Shown here: in pieces, positions 35,357 to 47,375 of the stretch | Numbering within the stretch: position 1 is the first letter of the stretch | How the letters are laid out: each line of letters opens with the position of its first letter | Assembly: GCF_026151205.1 (NCBI RefSeq) | Contig: NC_087078.1 | Span: 16,199,118-16,263,117, forward strand | Reading direction: 5' to 3' | DNA from: Bolinopsis microptera | Lineage: Eukaryota > Ctenophora > Tentaculata > Lobata > Bolinopsidae | Length of the DNA: 64,000 nt | Program-made: the position numbers and the translations under genes | Notes under the pieces: generated by a model | Database searches by the model: none | Seen by the model: only the letters and a program-made list of their open reading frames with translations | What the model was told of the DNA's origin: nothing

Positions 35357-38300
35357 GTTGATTTAGTAAACATAATCACATGAGTAAACCACAGTGTTAT
35401 TGCAAAAAACCATGACAAGGGTATCAGACCTATATTAATCTAAGAGACGACACAAAACGAATCATCATACAACAAATTTTAAAATCCTGCGGCACAGGAT
35501 CTTGTTGTTTTCCTACTCTGCCTCTCCCAAACCCCTCTCTCCTTCTCCTCTCTTCAGGTTTATTCTTCAATTTTTTTTAAATTAGATAGCAGATGTATTT
35601 TCTTTTAAATGAAGTAATGGCATTATACATTGATTGGTATCGTATGTATGTTGTGTATAGTGTTTGCTGACTGGGTATATGCTATATATTTTGAGGCTCA
35701 CGACGTCTCGTCCCATGGGTGGAGTTGTAGGCTGAGTATGTGTTCTCCTTACTTCGTATGGGGAAACATTGACAGGTTTGCCTTAGCCTTTGGGATGAGT
35801 GTTTGCCCACCGGGGATCCAAAAATATGATTATCATGGACATTACTTTGACACATAAACTAATCAAACGACTTGAATGATTCCAGAAAATTCTAACTGCA
35901 TTTAGCTAGTTTATAGTAAATACACACGATCGCAGAATAGAGGAGCACAATTGGGTTCTTTGTTCTGCGACTGTGTTTCCTCGGTGGGCCGACAGGTTTT
36001 TGTTGTGTAGTAGTGCTGGAAAAAAAAAAACGCTTTAACTATCAATGAGAGTACAAATTTTTAATTCTTGACCTTAGTGCCACAGTTTCTGTGGTAAAAA
36101 CAAATTTATAGTTAAACGTTATATAATGTAGAAGGGCATGATTTACTCACATCACTAAGCATCTGGATGGATAATTAGCACACAAGGATAAACTGACCTT
36201 TAAACATGACCACCAACTATACCACGTAACCATAGCTCCGAAATAAATAAATTGCTCTACATAGAAACATCTGGCCTGATCCTATCACATTGTGGTCCCC
36301 AGGGGTTCGGTAAAGCCCTTACAGGCAACTGGGTCCTTTTACCAGCCACAATAAAATTGGTCATGCCAGTACTGTCATAAACTGTAACCAACTATTTAAA
36401 AATTAGACATCTTTAGCTAAATTTTAAATTTTAAGTCATAGAGCAATCTTCTTAATTTTAAAATTTTTAAGAATTATATTTTACCCTAACTATGATGTGG
36501 TGGCATTTCATACTTAACTAAATTTCAACTTTGAAAGTAAATAGATTATTAGTGACAACAAATTATAGTTTAAGACATCCATTCTGCATTGTGTTTCCAA
36601 TATTAGAATTTATGATATGTATTGATTGAATAATTGGTAATAAATTTAACTTTTGTTTTATTAACTTTTGTTTTATTAATCAAATAATAATAAAACAAAA
36701 GTTAATAAAACAAAAGTTAAATTTATTACCAATTATTCAATCAATACATATCATAAATTCTAATATTGGAAACACAATGCAAAATGGATGTCTTAAACTA
36801 TAATTTCATTGTGACTAATAATCTATTGACTTCCAAAGTTGAATTTTAGTTAAGTATGAAATGCCACCACATCATAGTTAGGGTAAAATGTTATTTTTAA
36901 ATTTTAAAATTGAGAAGATTGCTCTATGGCTTAAAATTTAAAATTCTAGCAAAAGATATCTTATTTTTAAATAGTTGGTTACAGTTTATGACAGTACTGG
37001 CATGACTAGTTTTATTGTGGCTGGTAAAAGGACCCAGTTGCCTGTAAGGGCTTTACCGAACCCCAGGGGACCACAATGTGATAAGATCAGGCCAGATGTT
37101 TCTATGTAGAGCAATTTATTTATTTTGGAGCTATGTTTACGTGGTATAGCTGGTGGTCATGTTTAAAGGTCAGTTTATCCTTGTGTGCTAATTATCCATC
37201 CAGATGCTTAGTGATGTGGGTAAATCATGCCCTTCTACGATATATAATGTTTGACCATAAATTTGTTTTTACCACATAAACTGTGGCACTAATGTCAATT
37301 AACAATATTTACATTCATTGATATTTAAAGCGTGTTTTTTCCCCAGCACTACTACACAACAAAAACCTGTCGGCCCACCGAGGAAACACGGTCGCAGAAC
37401 AAAGAGCCCAATTGTGCTCTTCTATTCTGTGATCGTGTGTATCTACTATAAACTAGCTAAATATACTAAGAAAATTTAATGGAATCATTACAGTCGTTTG
37501 ATAAGTTCACGTGTCAAAGTAATGTTCATGGTGATCATATTTTTCGATCCCCGGTGGGCAAACACTCGTCCGAAAGGTCAAGGCAAACCGGTCGATGTTT
37601 CACCATACGAAGTAAGGCGATTTGAACATATACTCAGCTTACAACTCAACCCATGGGACGAGACGTCGTGAGCCTCAAAATTCTTCAAAATATACAGCAC
37701 ATACCTAGTTAGCAAACACTAAACACAACATACATACGATACCAAATAATGTATAATGCCATTACTAATTCGAAAGAAAATATATCTGCTATCTAATTTA
37801 AAAAATTGAAGAATAAACCTGAAGAAAGGAGAAGGAGAGGGGTTTGGGAGAGGCAGAGTAGGAAAACAACAGGATCCTGTGCCGCAGGATTTTAAAATTT
37901 GTTGTATGATGATTCGTTTTGTTTCGTCTCTTAGATTAATATAGGTCTGATACCCTTGTCATGGTTCTTTGCAATAACACCGTGGTTTACTCATATGATT
38001 AAGTTTAGTTAAAATTAACCTATTACAATGATAATTCATTTGCATCAAAGTTGTAACTGCACCATAGTTGTCTGTCATATTTAGATTGTAGTTCTAACAA
38101 AGCTTTCTTAAGATTATTCTTGAATATACTGATAGGAGTGGAGAAGTCTATTTCACTCGTTGACTTACGGCCGTGATTCCAAATACTGGTTGATTGGTAG
38201 ATGAATAGTGAGGACGGAGTGGGTGGGATGAAGTAGTTGTCTCGTCTTGGTGACCTGTTGAATAAAGAGAACATTGAGACTGGTGATTGGAACTTATTAA

Positions 38301-39291
38301 TTTTAAACATTTCCAGTAAACAGTGCAACTTATGAAGATTGTGGACAGTCAGGAAGTTATACTCGTTACAGATTGGTTTACTGTGTTCTAGTTCAAAGAA
38401 ATCTTTGCCTAACATCTGCTTGATAACTTTACCGGTCTTATCCCTAGTGATAGGCCTTACTCTGGCACATGTTTTGAACTTATTGAAGTACGCATCATTA
38501 TCACCAAAGAGAATTCTTATGCATTTCTTTTGTGTTTTAAATATGGCTTCTAGTTTATTATTTGATACACCTCCCCAAACAGATATTCCATAACATAGGT
38601 GTGATTCAAAAAGGGTGTGGTACAGGTCCTTATAGAGTGTTTTAGGTACACAGCGTCTGATTCCACATAATCTACCAATCTCACATTTCAATTTACGATT
38701 TAACGCTCTCAAGTGAGCATCCCAGTTCAGTTTTTGGTCAATAATGACTCCAAGAAACTTAGTTTCCTCTACCTTTTTAATTATTATATTATTCAGTGTC
38801 AGTTCTAATTCATTGGTGTTTGAATCTGGTTCATTTCTACAGTTCGGCTTAAAGTGGATATAACAACATTTCTTTGTGTTGATATGCAGCAAGTTACTCT
38901 TCATATATTGGTGAACAAGTTTAAGAATTTTGTTAGCTTTGCAGTAAAGTGTTTTTATACATTTATCTACAACAAATATGTTGGTGTCATCGGCAAAAAG
39001 TATAAACTTACCTAGGTCTGATACTCTATATATTTCATTGATGTAGATAATGAAAAGCAAGGGACCTAATACTGACCCCTGAGGCACACCAAATATTACA
39101 GACAGTTTTTCGGATTCTTCTCCAAGTACTGAAACATATTGCTGTCTATTAGAGAGGTAACTGGCTATTAATTTATTTGCAGTCCCTCGAATTCCATAAT
39201 CATTCAGTTTTTTAAGCAGTTTATCATGACAGATTGTATCAAAAGCTTTACTTAAATCAATGAAGATGCCTAGTACATGATTTTTATCTCT
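34085..39291. repeat. Giant palindrome of two tail-to-tail LINE copies
   Basis: The left arm (34085 to about 36677) is repeated inverted as the right arm (about 36686-39291). The centre near 36682 has only about 10 bp between arms, which start in a taaaacaaaagtt tail repeat. The arms differ by scattered substitutions and small indels. The plus-strand LINE continues 5' beyond the left arm, whereas the minus-strand copy stops where the arm stops. Confidence 0.9.
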
Positions 39292-39330
39292 ATATGATAT
39301 ATAGGAGTAGTAACCATATTTACTATGCAA
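38023..39330 (-). mobile_element. LINE ORF2 fragment, palindrome right copy
   Basis: A 435-residue frame nearly identical to the C-terminal two thirds of the copy at 33476-35356, beginning at RDKNHVLGIFIDLSKAF just before motif A. Only a few residues differ (for example KKALLEL for KKSLLEL). It is 5'-truncated within the RT fingers and so non-autonomous. The reading frame is otherwise open, suggesting a young copy or duplication. Confidence 0.85.
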
Positions 39331-39752
39331 AATGCCCCAACCACATAGTGTAAATTTATATAGAATTCAAATTCCATATCATCATTAAACCTCAATAGTC
39401 AATATAATAGCCCAAGCAAAATAAAATAACTTCTTATATACCTTACTGTCATACTACAAATTAATTAAACATTTGAAATCTGTTAACCAGAGAATAAATT
39501 TCTAAACCTAATGCAAGTGAAATAATTTAGATGCAATAATGAATGCGTAATGTGAGTATCATCTGTCAATGTCCTTGTAAAATAGTCTGTAAAAGAGATA
39601 TGAGTAACTAATATAGAAGAAAAAACAGGAAGTTGTCGTCTGTTGAAAAATAAATAAAATATCTAGAATATAAATTAGAATATAAAATAACATTCAGTCA
39701 ATGTGTCGTCAATAAAATGTACAATTATCAAATGTTAAAACTGGGTGATACA

Positions 39753-40039
39753 CAGTGGCGTAACGAAGGGCCCTGCTGACCCCGCTGTGCAGGGGGGCGC
39801 CGTCTTAGGGGGGCGCCAAATCGTCGTTTGAATGTGGGACAATTTCGAAAACTTAACTAAAGTACTAGCAAAACTGCGCGTTTTGCTCTAGATACACACT
39901 TTTTTAGAGAATTTACCGGCGTATCCTCTAAAATCACCTAATTTGTTCAATTTTAGGGAGGGGCACCAAAAGGGGAGGGGGCGCCAACAGGGGGCGCCTT
40001 TTCGGCAGGGGGGCGCCAACAGGCAACGTTACGCCACTG
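39753..40039. mobile_element. hAT-like MITE with 8-bp target duplication
   Basis: A 287-bp element with ends CAGTGGCGTAACG ... CGTTACGCCACTG, flanked on both sides by gtgataca. The 8-bp duplication and CAGTGGCG ends are typical of the hAT superfamily. The interior is rich in ggggggcgcc motifs and has no coding capacity. Confidence 0.85.
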
Positions 40040-40324
40040 GTGATACAGTCACCAAAAATAAATACTAAGTATAATAAGTAAATAAATTAAATGTGGTCTA
40101 TAAAACTACCACTAGGTATAATAGGTCAATAAATTAAAAGTGGTTTATAAAACTACCACTGTGCGAACCCTTTCTCCAGTTAAAACATGTCAGTCATGTG
40201 CAAAATCAATCAAAATGGTAAGGTGGTAAAAAAGGGAAAATTCTTTCGATACATCAATTATATATGCCTCAGATTTAAAAGAATTAGAAGATACTTAGTT
40301 ATCGTCGACTATGATTGCAGTGTA

Positions 40325-40576
40325 AAATTTTGAAAATCTTGAGGTGATTATTAGACTCGATTTTCAGAACGCCGATTGAAAATCGCTCGTGCATTACAAT
40401 TACACATAAGCCCTGACCTTAGACGATTATTTCGGCTAGGAAGAATATTTTTCCATGGGACCAAAGCAAAGCGGCTGGTAGATATCACTCCCCTCTATCA
40501 GAAACAACTATAAAGTCAATTTCGAGAGAATTTTGATGAAGACCCCCCCCCCCCCCCCCCCCCCCCCCCGGCTCCC
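40325..40576. mobile_element. Right-half fragment of the TTAA foldback family, with poly-C
   Basis: From tagactcgattttcag to a long C run and ggctccc ending at TTAA (40577-40580), it matches the right arm of 47671-48403. The poly-C tract here is expanded to about 30 bases. The left half is missing. Confidence 0.7.
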
Positions 40577-40696
40577 TTAACACTGAACAGGAACAGGCTT
40601 AGAAAGTTAAAACAACTGTGCAAAGATGCATATGATTAAAGTAAATAAGGATGATGATTATTCTACACTGGACTATCACGTGATGCGCCAGCATGT

Positions 40697-40710
40697 AACG
40701 TTACGCCACT
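40697..40710. mobile_element. Isolated hAT-like MITE terminus
   Basis: cgttacgccactg matches the right end of the elements at 39753-40039 and 43983-44319. No partner end was seen nearby, so it is a relic. Confidence 0.45.
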
Positions 40711-40887
40711 GCTGCAAGGGACCCTCTCAGAAAAATACCCACATTATATTTAAGTGATTGAGCAAAGTTGAGTTTTAAAAAGGATTGCACCTTACCTGTA
40801 ACCCAAATATAGACAATGGCAAATTCTTAAAACAATGGTCAGTATATGTATCTGGATACTGGGTGGAAGGTGAACCACATTTACTAC

Positions 40888-41606
40888 TTTTTGATTTAGG
40901 ATTTTGATCCAGGTTTTTGATCAAACGCCAAACTTGGTCAGTTTTAGCCAAACGTCGCCAAAATAACACCTAAGCCATTAATGATCTTTTTATATCTTGA
41001 TCATGTCACAAATGGCAGTTATGCTATGCTAATTCAATAGACAATATTATATGACTACATTTGCTAGTCTTTTCATTGGCTTAACTCTAAAAGTGAAAAC
41101 TTTTCCAGTAAAATCTTTTCCAGCTTATTCTGAATCAGAAAACTAAATTATCCAAACCAATTTATTGCCACTTTTTGATTTAGGATTTTGATCCAGGTTT
41201 TTGATCAAACGCCAAACTTGGTCAGTTTTAGCCAAACGTCGCCAAAATAACACCTAAGCCATTAATGATCTTTTTATATCTTGATCATGTCACAAGTGGC
41301 AGTTATGCTATGCTAATTCAATAGACAATATTATATGACTCCATTTGCTTGTCTTTTCATTGGCTTAACTCTAATTTGGCTACAATTGACCATGTTTGAC
41401 AAATCAATAAATGTTTGACAAATGTTTGATCAAAAACTTGGTTTCAGCCCCTACCCTTTGCACAAAGAGCAAACTCTCTCAAAATTACATACATTGTAAT
41501 AACTTTTTAAAAACTACTGCATTAATAAAAGTGAAAACTTTTCCAGTAAAATCTTTTCCAGCTTATTTTGAATCAGAATACTAAATTATCCGAACCAATT
41601 TATTTT
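40888..41606. repeat. Nested direct duplications
   Basis: A ~205-bp block (40888-41092), starting tttttgatttaggattttg, recurs at 41168-41372 with few changes. A second block starting aagtgaaaacttttccag (41089-41165) recurs at 41530-41606. No coding content is seen. Confidence 0.8.
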
Positions 41607-41799
41607 TAATATAAATGTATTTTCCTAGTTGGGATATCCTTCGAGAAGAATGAAAAATTAAAAAACTGACTTTCTTATTCCTCCGTAAAAAACAAAACAA
41701 GTCTCAAAGTGAGTTTAAACAATTCCCCATTAAATTTTTGTTGATACACATTGCACATAATTATTTTAGTATAAAGTTTAAAGTTTACATTTTACGTTA

Positions 41800-43380
41800 T
41801 GTTGGTTGGAGGACTTCGCCGGCCGCTTCGACGCGCAAACTATTATTCGTATTTCGCATCGCAATCGTTGCTTTGTTAATATATAATTTTGTTAATATAT
41901 AATTTGCAAAGCAACGATCTGGAAGGGTTGACGTCGTCAATCATTGTCATACGTTGTATGACCCACCGCGCACGAAGTGCGCGGCTCCCCTCGTATCGTC
42001 AGGACGATACGAGTGAAACGACCGTGGGGGTCGCAACGTGATACAAGTCAATCAAACGTTGGTTATTTTTTGCAAAATATAGTGCGCGCCGAATTTAATT
42101 AATATGTATTGACTTCTACTGTCAATACCCATAAAATATTATTTCAAGTATCATCGATTTATTCGATGAGTTGCAAAGCGATTTGTGCGGTGCATACAGC
42201 GCGGCTCGCAATGCACAAATGCCCTATCACTATTTTCTTAGTCATTTGTAAATTATAAACAAATAAAGTTGATTTTACATACACCAGACTCAATTTGACT
42301 AATTTTTTAGTTAAATAAAATTTGAATTATTAGATTTAAATTATTTGACTATAAATCAGTGATTAACCTAATATTTTGATTCACGATGTCAATCCTTCGC
42401 AGCTCGGTGAGGCACAGTGGTGCATCTCGCCGATCTACCGAAGATCGGTTGCGAGAAGCATTATTTGATGCGCGCGCGACCCAGTAGTGCATCGCGCTAC
42501 AACCTAATATTTGTCATATGTTGTATGACCCGCCGCGCACGAGTGCGCGGCTCCCCCTGTATCGTAGAAACTCCACTATAGTGAAGCGACAGTGGGGGTC
42601 ACCACGTGATACAACCTAATATATAGTAATAAATAAAAATGTTAAAATAACGGGTGATACTCGTTGCTCGTAAAATATTTGTTTCAAAGACCGTCGACGA
42701 GTCCAACACTGGTCACATAAACAATAAAATAATAATTTAATATTTTGTTTACTTTTTACAATAAATATCGAAATTTGACTTTATTAGGTTTTAATTGACA
42801 ATGTCAATTCAGAATCCTTTCTAGCTTTGCAACTTTTAGCGGCCCATTATTGCATATCAATAGTCCATTGCTAAGATTTGAGGTTGCAAAAAACGTTATA
42901 TGATGTGCGCGGCGCAGTCGGCCAAGTAGTGCATCGCGCAACAAACACGTATAATTTTTATAAAATTATTTATTAACCAAAGCTTTGAGTTAGTTAAATT
43001 GGTATTGTCACTCGAAAGACAATAAAAAGAAAATTTTTTTATGGAAAACATAATTTTTTAATTTGTAATAAATTGTTTGTACATCCAATTATGAAAATAT
43101 ATCCTGTCGCTGTTGAACGTACTATACCCTACATTATTGATTGACAATGCTAACCCTTCAAGATCGTGGCTCTGCATTAATCAGATTAATTAATAATTAA
43201 TAATTTTGATGCGATGCACAACTGACCATCAAATAATGCTTCTTGCTTCCACAAATACGAAGCACTACTGAGCTGCTATGAGCTGGGAAGGTTTGGCATC
43301 GGCCATCGATAATAAACTACCGACAGATGATCGGCCTTAATAGATTGACGATCGGCAGACGGGGATCGGACCTCGTCGCC
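41800..43380. repeat. Hairpin-rich repeat region with GC patches
   Basis: Several diverged modules in both orientations contain perfect or near-perfect hairpins. Examples are CCGCGCAC-gaa-GTGCGCGG (near 41966), CTCGTATCGTC-ag-GACGATACGAG (near 41990) and CCGATCT-accga-AGATCGG (near 42429). Two ~100-bp modules (41946-42047 and 42512-42615) share outer ends that pair (TTGTATGACCC with GGGGGTC...ATACAA) and the first hairpin. No ORF of note is present. Confidence 0.6.
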
Positions 43381-43820
43381 AAATTGGTTTACTTCTTTTT
43401 TAATCGATATTGACTGCTAAGGGATAATTTACCTGAGGACCCCAGGCTATTATGTTCCAAATAAAGATTTGGCGGAATGACAGGCTGAGCGCGGCCCAGT
43501 AAGACTTCTTTCTTAGGCTTCGATAGCGACTTTGGGTTACACAGGAAAATCATATCTCTACATCTGTTAACAGTTAAATTGTGCACCGATGATTAAGCCT
43601 CACATTTTGGGCAGCAATCGATGGAGGCTCTGCACTCGCTTGGTTGATCCGTATTTTAAGACTCAATAATAACTGGTAAACTCAATTAGGGCCATTATGT
43701 GCACACATTGTGTTGTGTTGCAATACAATAAACCTTGATATGAGCTAACATCAACACCAAATGCAATTTAAGCTCAGTTAAATGACATCTTGCACAAGCT
43801 GGTAAATACAAAATACTGGT

Positions 43821-43851
<31 letters not shown>

Positions 43852-43982
43852 TAGTACAAGGTGCTTTTACTGCAGTGCTTGCCTGTTTGAGGGTGGGCGA
43901 CAATTGACCCCCCGACAATTGACCCCCCGACAATTAATCCCCCAACAATTAACCCCTGACAATTGACCCCCGACAATTGACC

Positions 43983-44064
43983 CAGTGGCGTAACGTTACT
44001 TTGTGCCGCCCCCCTGCTGATTGAAATTTGCCGCCCCTTTTCCGCCCCTAAAATTTTGTGTCCC

Positions 44065-44095
<31 letters not shown>

Positions 44096-44319
44096 TCGGG
44101 TACTTTTTTTGCCGCCCCCTACACCTTTTTTCCGCCCCCTGAAGCAACAATGGTACCCCAAATATTTTTTCACGTCGACCGAACGCTAAATTCGACAGGG
44201 TAGTACACCAATAAGGCGCTTTTTCCGTGAAATCAGACCTACAATCCAGGAAAATGCCGCCCCCCTAAGGTGCCGCCCCCCTGCTAGCAGGGTTAGCAGG
44301 GGCGGTTGTTACGCCCCTG
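43983..44319. mobile_element. hAT-like MITE inserted in a CAATTG array
   Basis: A 337-bp element with ends CAGTGGCGTAACG ... CGTTGTTACGCCCCTG-like and the same 8 bp, aattgacc, on both sides. The target duplication is part of the repeat unit it entered. The interior has gccgccccc motifs and a poly-A run (44065-44093). It is related to the copy at 39753-40039. Confidence 0.8.
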
Positions 44320-44381
44320 AATTGACCCCCCGACAATTGACCACCCGACAATTGACCACCCGACAATATAATTTAATACAA

Positions 44382-44609
44382 CTGACCCTGACCCTGACCC
44401 TGACCCTGACCCTGACCCTGACCCTGACCCTGACCCTGACCCTGACCCTGACCCTGACCCTGACCCTGACCCTGACCCTGACCCTGACCCTGACCCTGAC
44501 CCTAATATAACCCTAACCCTAACCCTTACCCTAATATAACCCTAACCCTTACCCTAACCCTAATCCTAACCCTAAGCCTAACTCTAACCCTAACCCTAAC
44601 CCTAACCCG
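44382..44609. repeat. Interstitial telomere-like repeats
   Basis: About 20 units of CCCTGA (TCAGGG) pass into about 15 degenerate CCCTAA (TTAGGG) units. TTAGGG is the common animal telomere repeat. Ordinary genes lie on both sides, so this is interstitial rather than a chromosome end. Confidence 0.9.
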
Positions 44610-45044
44610 ATCAATTGACCCCAGTGTAATTACATGGGGGGTCAATTGTCGGGGGGGGGGGGGGGTCAATTGTCTTACTAAGCCCTAGATTTCGCGACAA
44701 TTGACCCAGTGTAATTACATAGGGGGTCAATTGTCGGGGAGTCAATTGTCGCGGTACCCTGTTTGACTGTGCATAGATTATTTCCGGTTTCTTATATTAT
44801 CATCTACTCTATAATTTATGATGTTTTCGGTTACTAAGGGACAAGGGTTGACTAGAAGTTAATAGACTGTGATGTATTTAATCATATACAGCTCACTTAA
44901 CACTCCTTTATATCTTCTTTCGTTATATCAGGGGAACAAATTCAAGTTAACGATAATTATTTTATATAAAGCTTGATTTTATCTACGTATGTATTTATTA
45001 TTGTTTTCAGCCATTTCAAGTTTTTCATTTGGCCTTGACTCAGG

Positions 45045-46086
45045 ATGGAGGTTTATGAGGCAGAGTTGGTTTCAGATGAAAAAGATGAAGAGGAAAAAGT
45101 AGAGAGTCTTTCCGAAAATAGTGGGACTTTGTAAGTTTTAGTTTAGATAAAGAAGTTCAAGTTTAATGAAGCCATGATCGAATTCTTAATAATAATGTAA
45201 CGTAAAAATGTATAATGTATATTAATATAACATTATCATCATTATTACTGTTTCAGGGAGGGAGATCAAGTTATAGCCAAAAGGAGTGAAACTGATTTTC
45301 TTCCAGCTTCTCACAACAAAAAGAATCTTTCTTTTAGTACATTCGAAGCAGACAAGATACAATCTGATAACGACAGGATACTACAAAATTTAGTCGAAAT
45401 TCAAGTAAGATTAGATTCTTGAATTCAATTATTGTACTTTAACCTGGTATTATTGTTCTAAACTTATTTTTGAAGAATAGGAATAGTATTGTCTTAATTT
45501 CTAATCAAACTGTCTCATCTTGAATTGTAATTTGTCACAAAATTCAATAAAAATACACTATTCTAGGTGCGGAAACCAAAATACAAACCAGAAAAACCTG
45601 CTCCTGTTAGACCTCATCATGCAGCAATCAACAGGAAACGGCAAGAAGATAAGATAAAACAGGAAAATTATGTAAGTTGTGTGTTTATACAGAAATAATC
45701 AGTTATTTCTTTTCTTACCCTTATTTCTTTTCTTTATCACAATGTTCCTATCATAGTACTAACTTCAATCGCACTCATTAGATTGCAAATAGACATTGGA
45801 CTACCAATCGATGACAAATTTCTTACAGCAACATGGCACTGATTGATCAGTATTTGCTAATTTAATTCTTTCTTTAGCTTTCGGTAGTTTAATGATAATG
45901 TGTAATATAATAACTTTACAGAGGCTGCTCAACAGACTGCTAACTGCAAAAAGCACAATGAACACAAGACCACCATCGACATCCAAGCCTAAAGCGAAAT
46001 CCACTGTTAGAAAAGCTCCAGCAAGTGTTGTCAGCTTGCCACAAGAGGAAAAAGTTGTAGACCCAAGCAAATGGGAAAGGGGATAA
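45045..46086 (+). CDS. CFAP97/hemingway-like protein, 4 exons
   Basis: Exons 45045-45130, 45257-45404, 45567-45671 and 45922-46086 are joined at phase-consistent GT-AG junctions, giving 167 residues. An acidic N terminus (EKDEEEKVESLSE) precedes a conserved stretch: NLSFSTFEADKIQSDNDRIL, then PVRPHHAAINRKRQEDKIKQ and ENYRLLNRLLTAK. The AINR-(K/R)QxxxIxxEN(Y/L)xLxxRL pattern resembles the CFAP97/KIAA1430 (hemingway) family, whose members act in motile cilia and flagella. A basic Ser/Thr/Pro-rich tail ends WERG. The family call rests on pattern memory only. Confidence 0.65.
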
Positions 46087-47375
46087 AAAGGATAATTTGA
46101 TAAAAGTGAAATTACAATCAGCCTCGCAGGCGACCCTGATAAATGGAAATCAAATATCTACATCACATGTAAATCAAAGAATAATTTATTTATATTATAT
46201 ATTATATGTAAACTTTTTAGGAATGCTTTCAGATTTTTGCATGATACAGATAATTGATTATCAGAGCACAATTTGACGGGTACAATCTTTCAGATGACTG
46301 TTTGTTCAAACTGATCTTTCTTTTTTTTTGACAAAAATAGGCCAACTGTGACCAGTTCTGAATTTTATAATTATCAGATATTCACGGTCTGTATTCAGAT
46401 TTTGATAATTAAGTACACTAATTATATAATGTAAGTTATGTAAATGAAGATGTATAAAATAATATACTAAATATGATAATATTATATTATATTTTACAAA
46501 AGTTATAATATTGCTGGACTTGATATATACTACTGCACATTCTAATAATCTTACGATCACATATTTATTATATCTAAATCTTAATATTTTGCTACATGTA
46601 GTTCTAGATACTGGTGTGGAGGTTTTTTCAGTAACATGACTGCAGGTAATCAATCCGCTTATAGCTTTGGCCAATCAAAACTCAAACCTGTCACGTGTGT
46701 GTCAAAATAAATAATCCCTCCACCAATTATCTAGGCCCTATATAGCAAGATCTATTGGCTGTTAATATGTTATGTGTATTATAATCGTAAAGGGAGGGTT
46801 GGAGGTCAGGTTACAAAGTTCAGACTGCATGTTTTATGTGACATTCTATGATTGATACATCCCAAACACAAAAATTGTCGCAAAAGTTCGAGGTCCTCTT
46901 TGAACATTCTTTTTCCAGCTAGTGCCCAACTTCTGTATAAATGATCATTTTAAAACCTATATATACAGAATACGGATATACAAATTTGTGAAGAAATTGC
47001 GACATGTTATGTCTACTAGCCTAGTTATAATAACCGTGTTTTTGTGGAAGAGGAGCTTGAAATTTATCAGTAAGTTTTTCGTGTGCAGGTTGTAGACAGA
47101 TTGACAACATATCATGCTATCGGAGACGGTAGTGATTACCATAATTTGTTTTTGATTGGCATGTGTATTCCTTACATACTAATGATTCACTGTATTGTAT
47201 ATATTTTTGGATAAAAACTTGTCTTACTCTTCTTTAGTTGTCAATTATCAATTTCATGTTGTGTACAAAACAAGTCACAACTTGGAGTCAATGCCATATA
47301 ATACAATTCAATTTTGGAATTCAGATAAACAATTCATGACTAAAGTTAGCTTTTTCAACAAAGGGTAAATACTAC

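Larger units (their letters stand above)
43905..44760. repeat. Composite array: CAATTG repeats around telomere-like DNA
   Basis: gacaattgacccccc-type units lie at 43905-43982 and 44320-44370. Inverted versions (gggggtcaattgtc) lie at 44635-44755. Between them lie (CCCTGA)n at 44382-44503 and CCCTAA-type repeats at 44511-44609. The hAT-like MITE at 43983-44319 interrupts the left array. Confidence 0.85.

Noticed and set aside
33476-39330. Retrovirus or LTR element
   Set aside because: RT motifs are of the non-LTR type, with no LTRs, protease, integrase or envelope; the inverted arms are LINE copies.
44382-44609. A chromosome end
   Set aside because: The repeats are degenerate, only about 230 bp long, and flanked by genes and transposons on both sides.
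44826-44850. X-box near the CFAP97-like gene
   Set aside because: gttactaagggac deviates from the RFX consensus in both halves.
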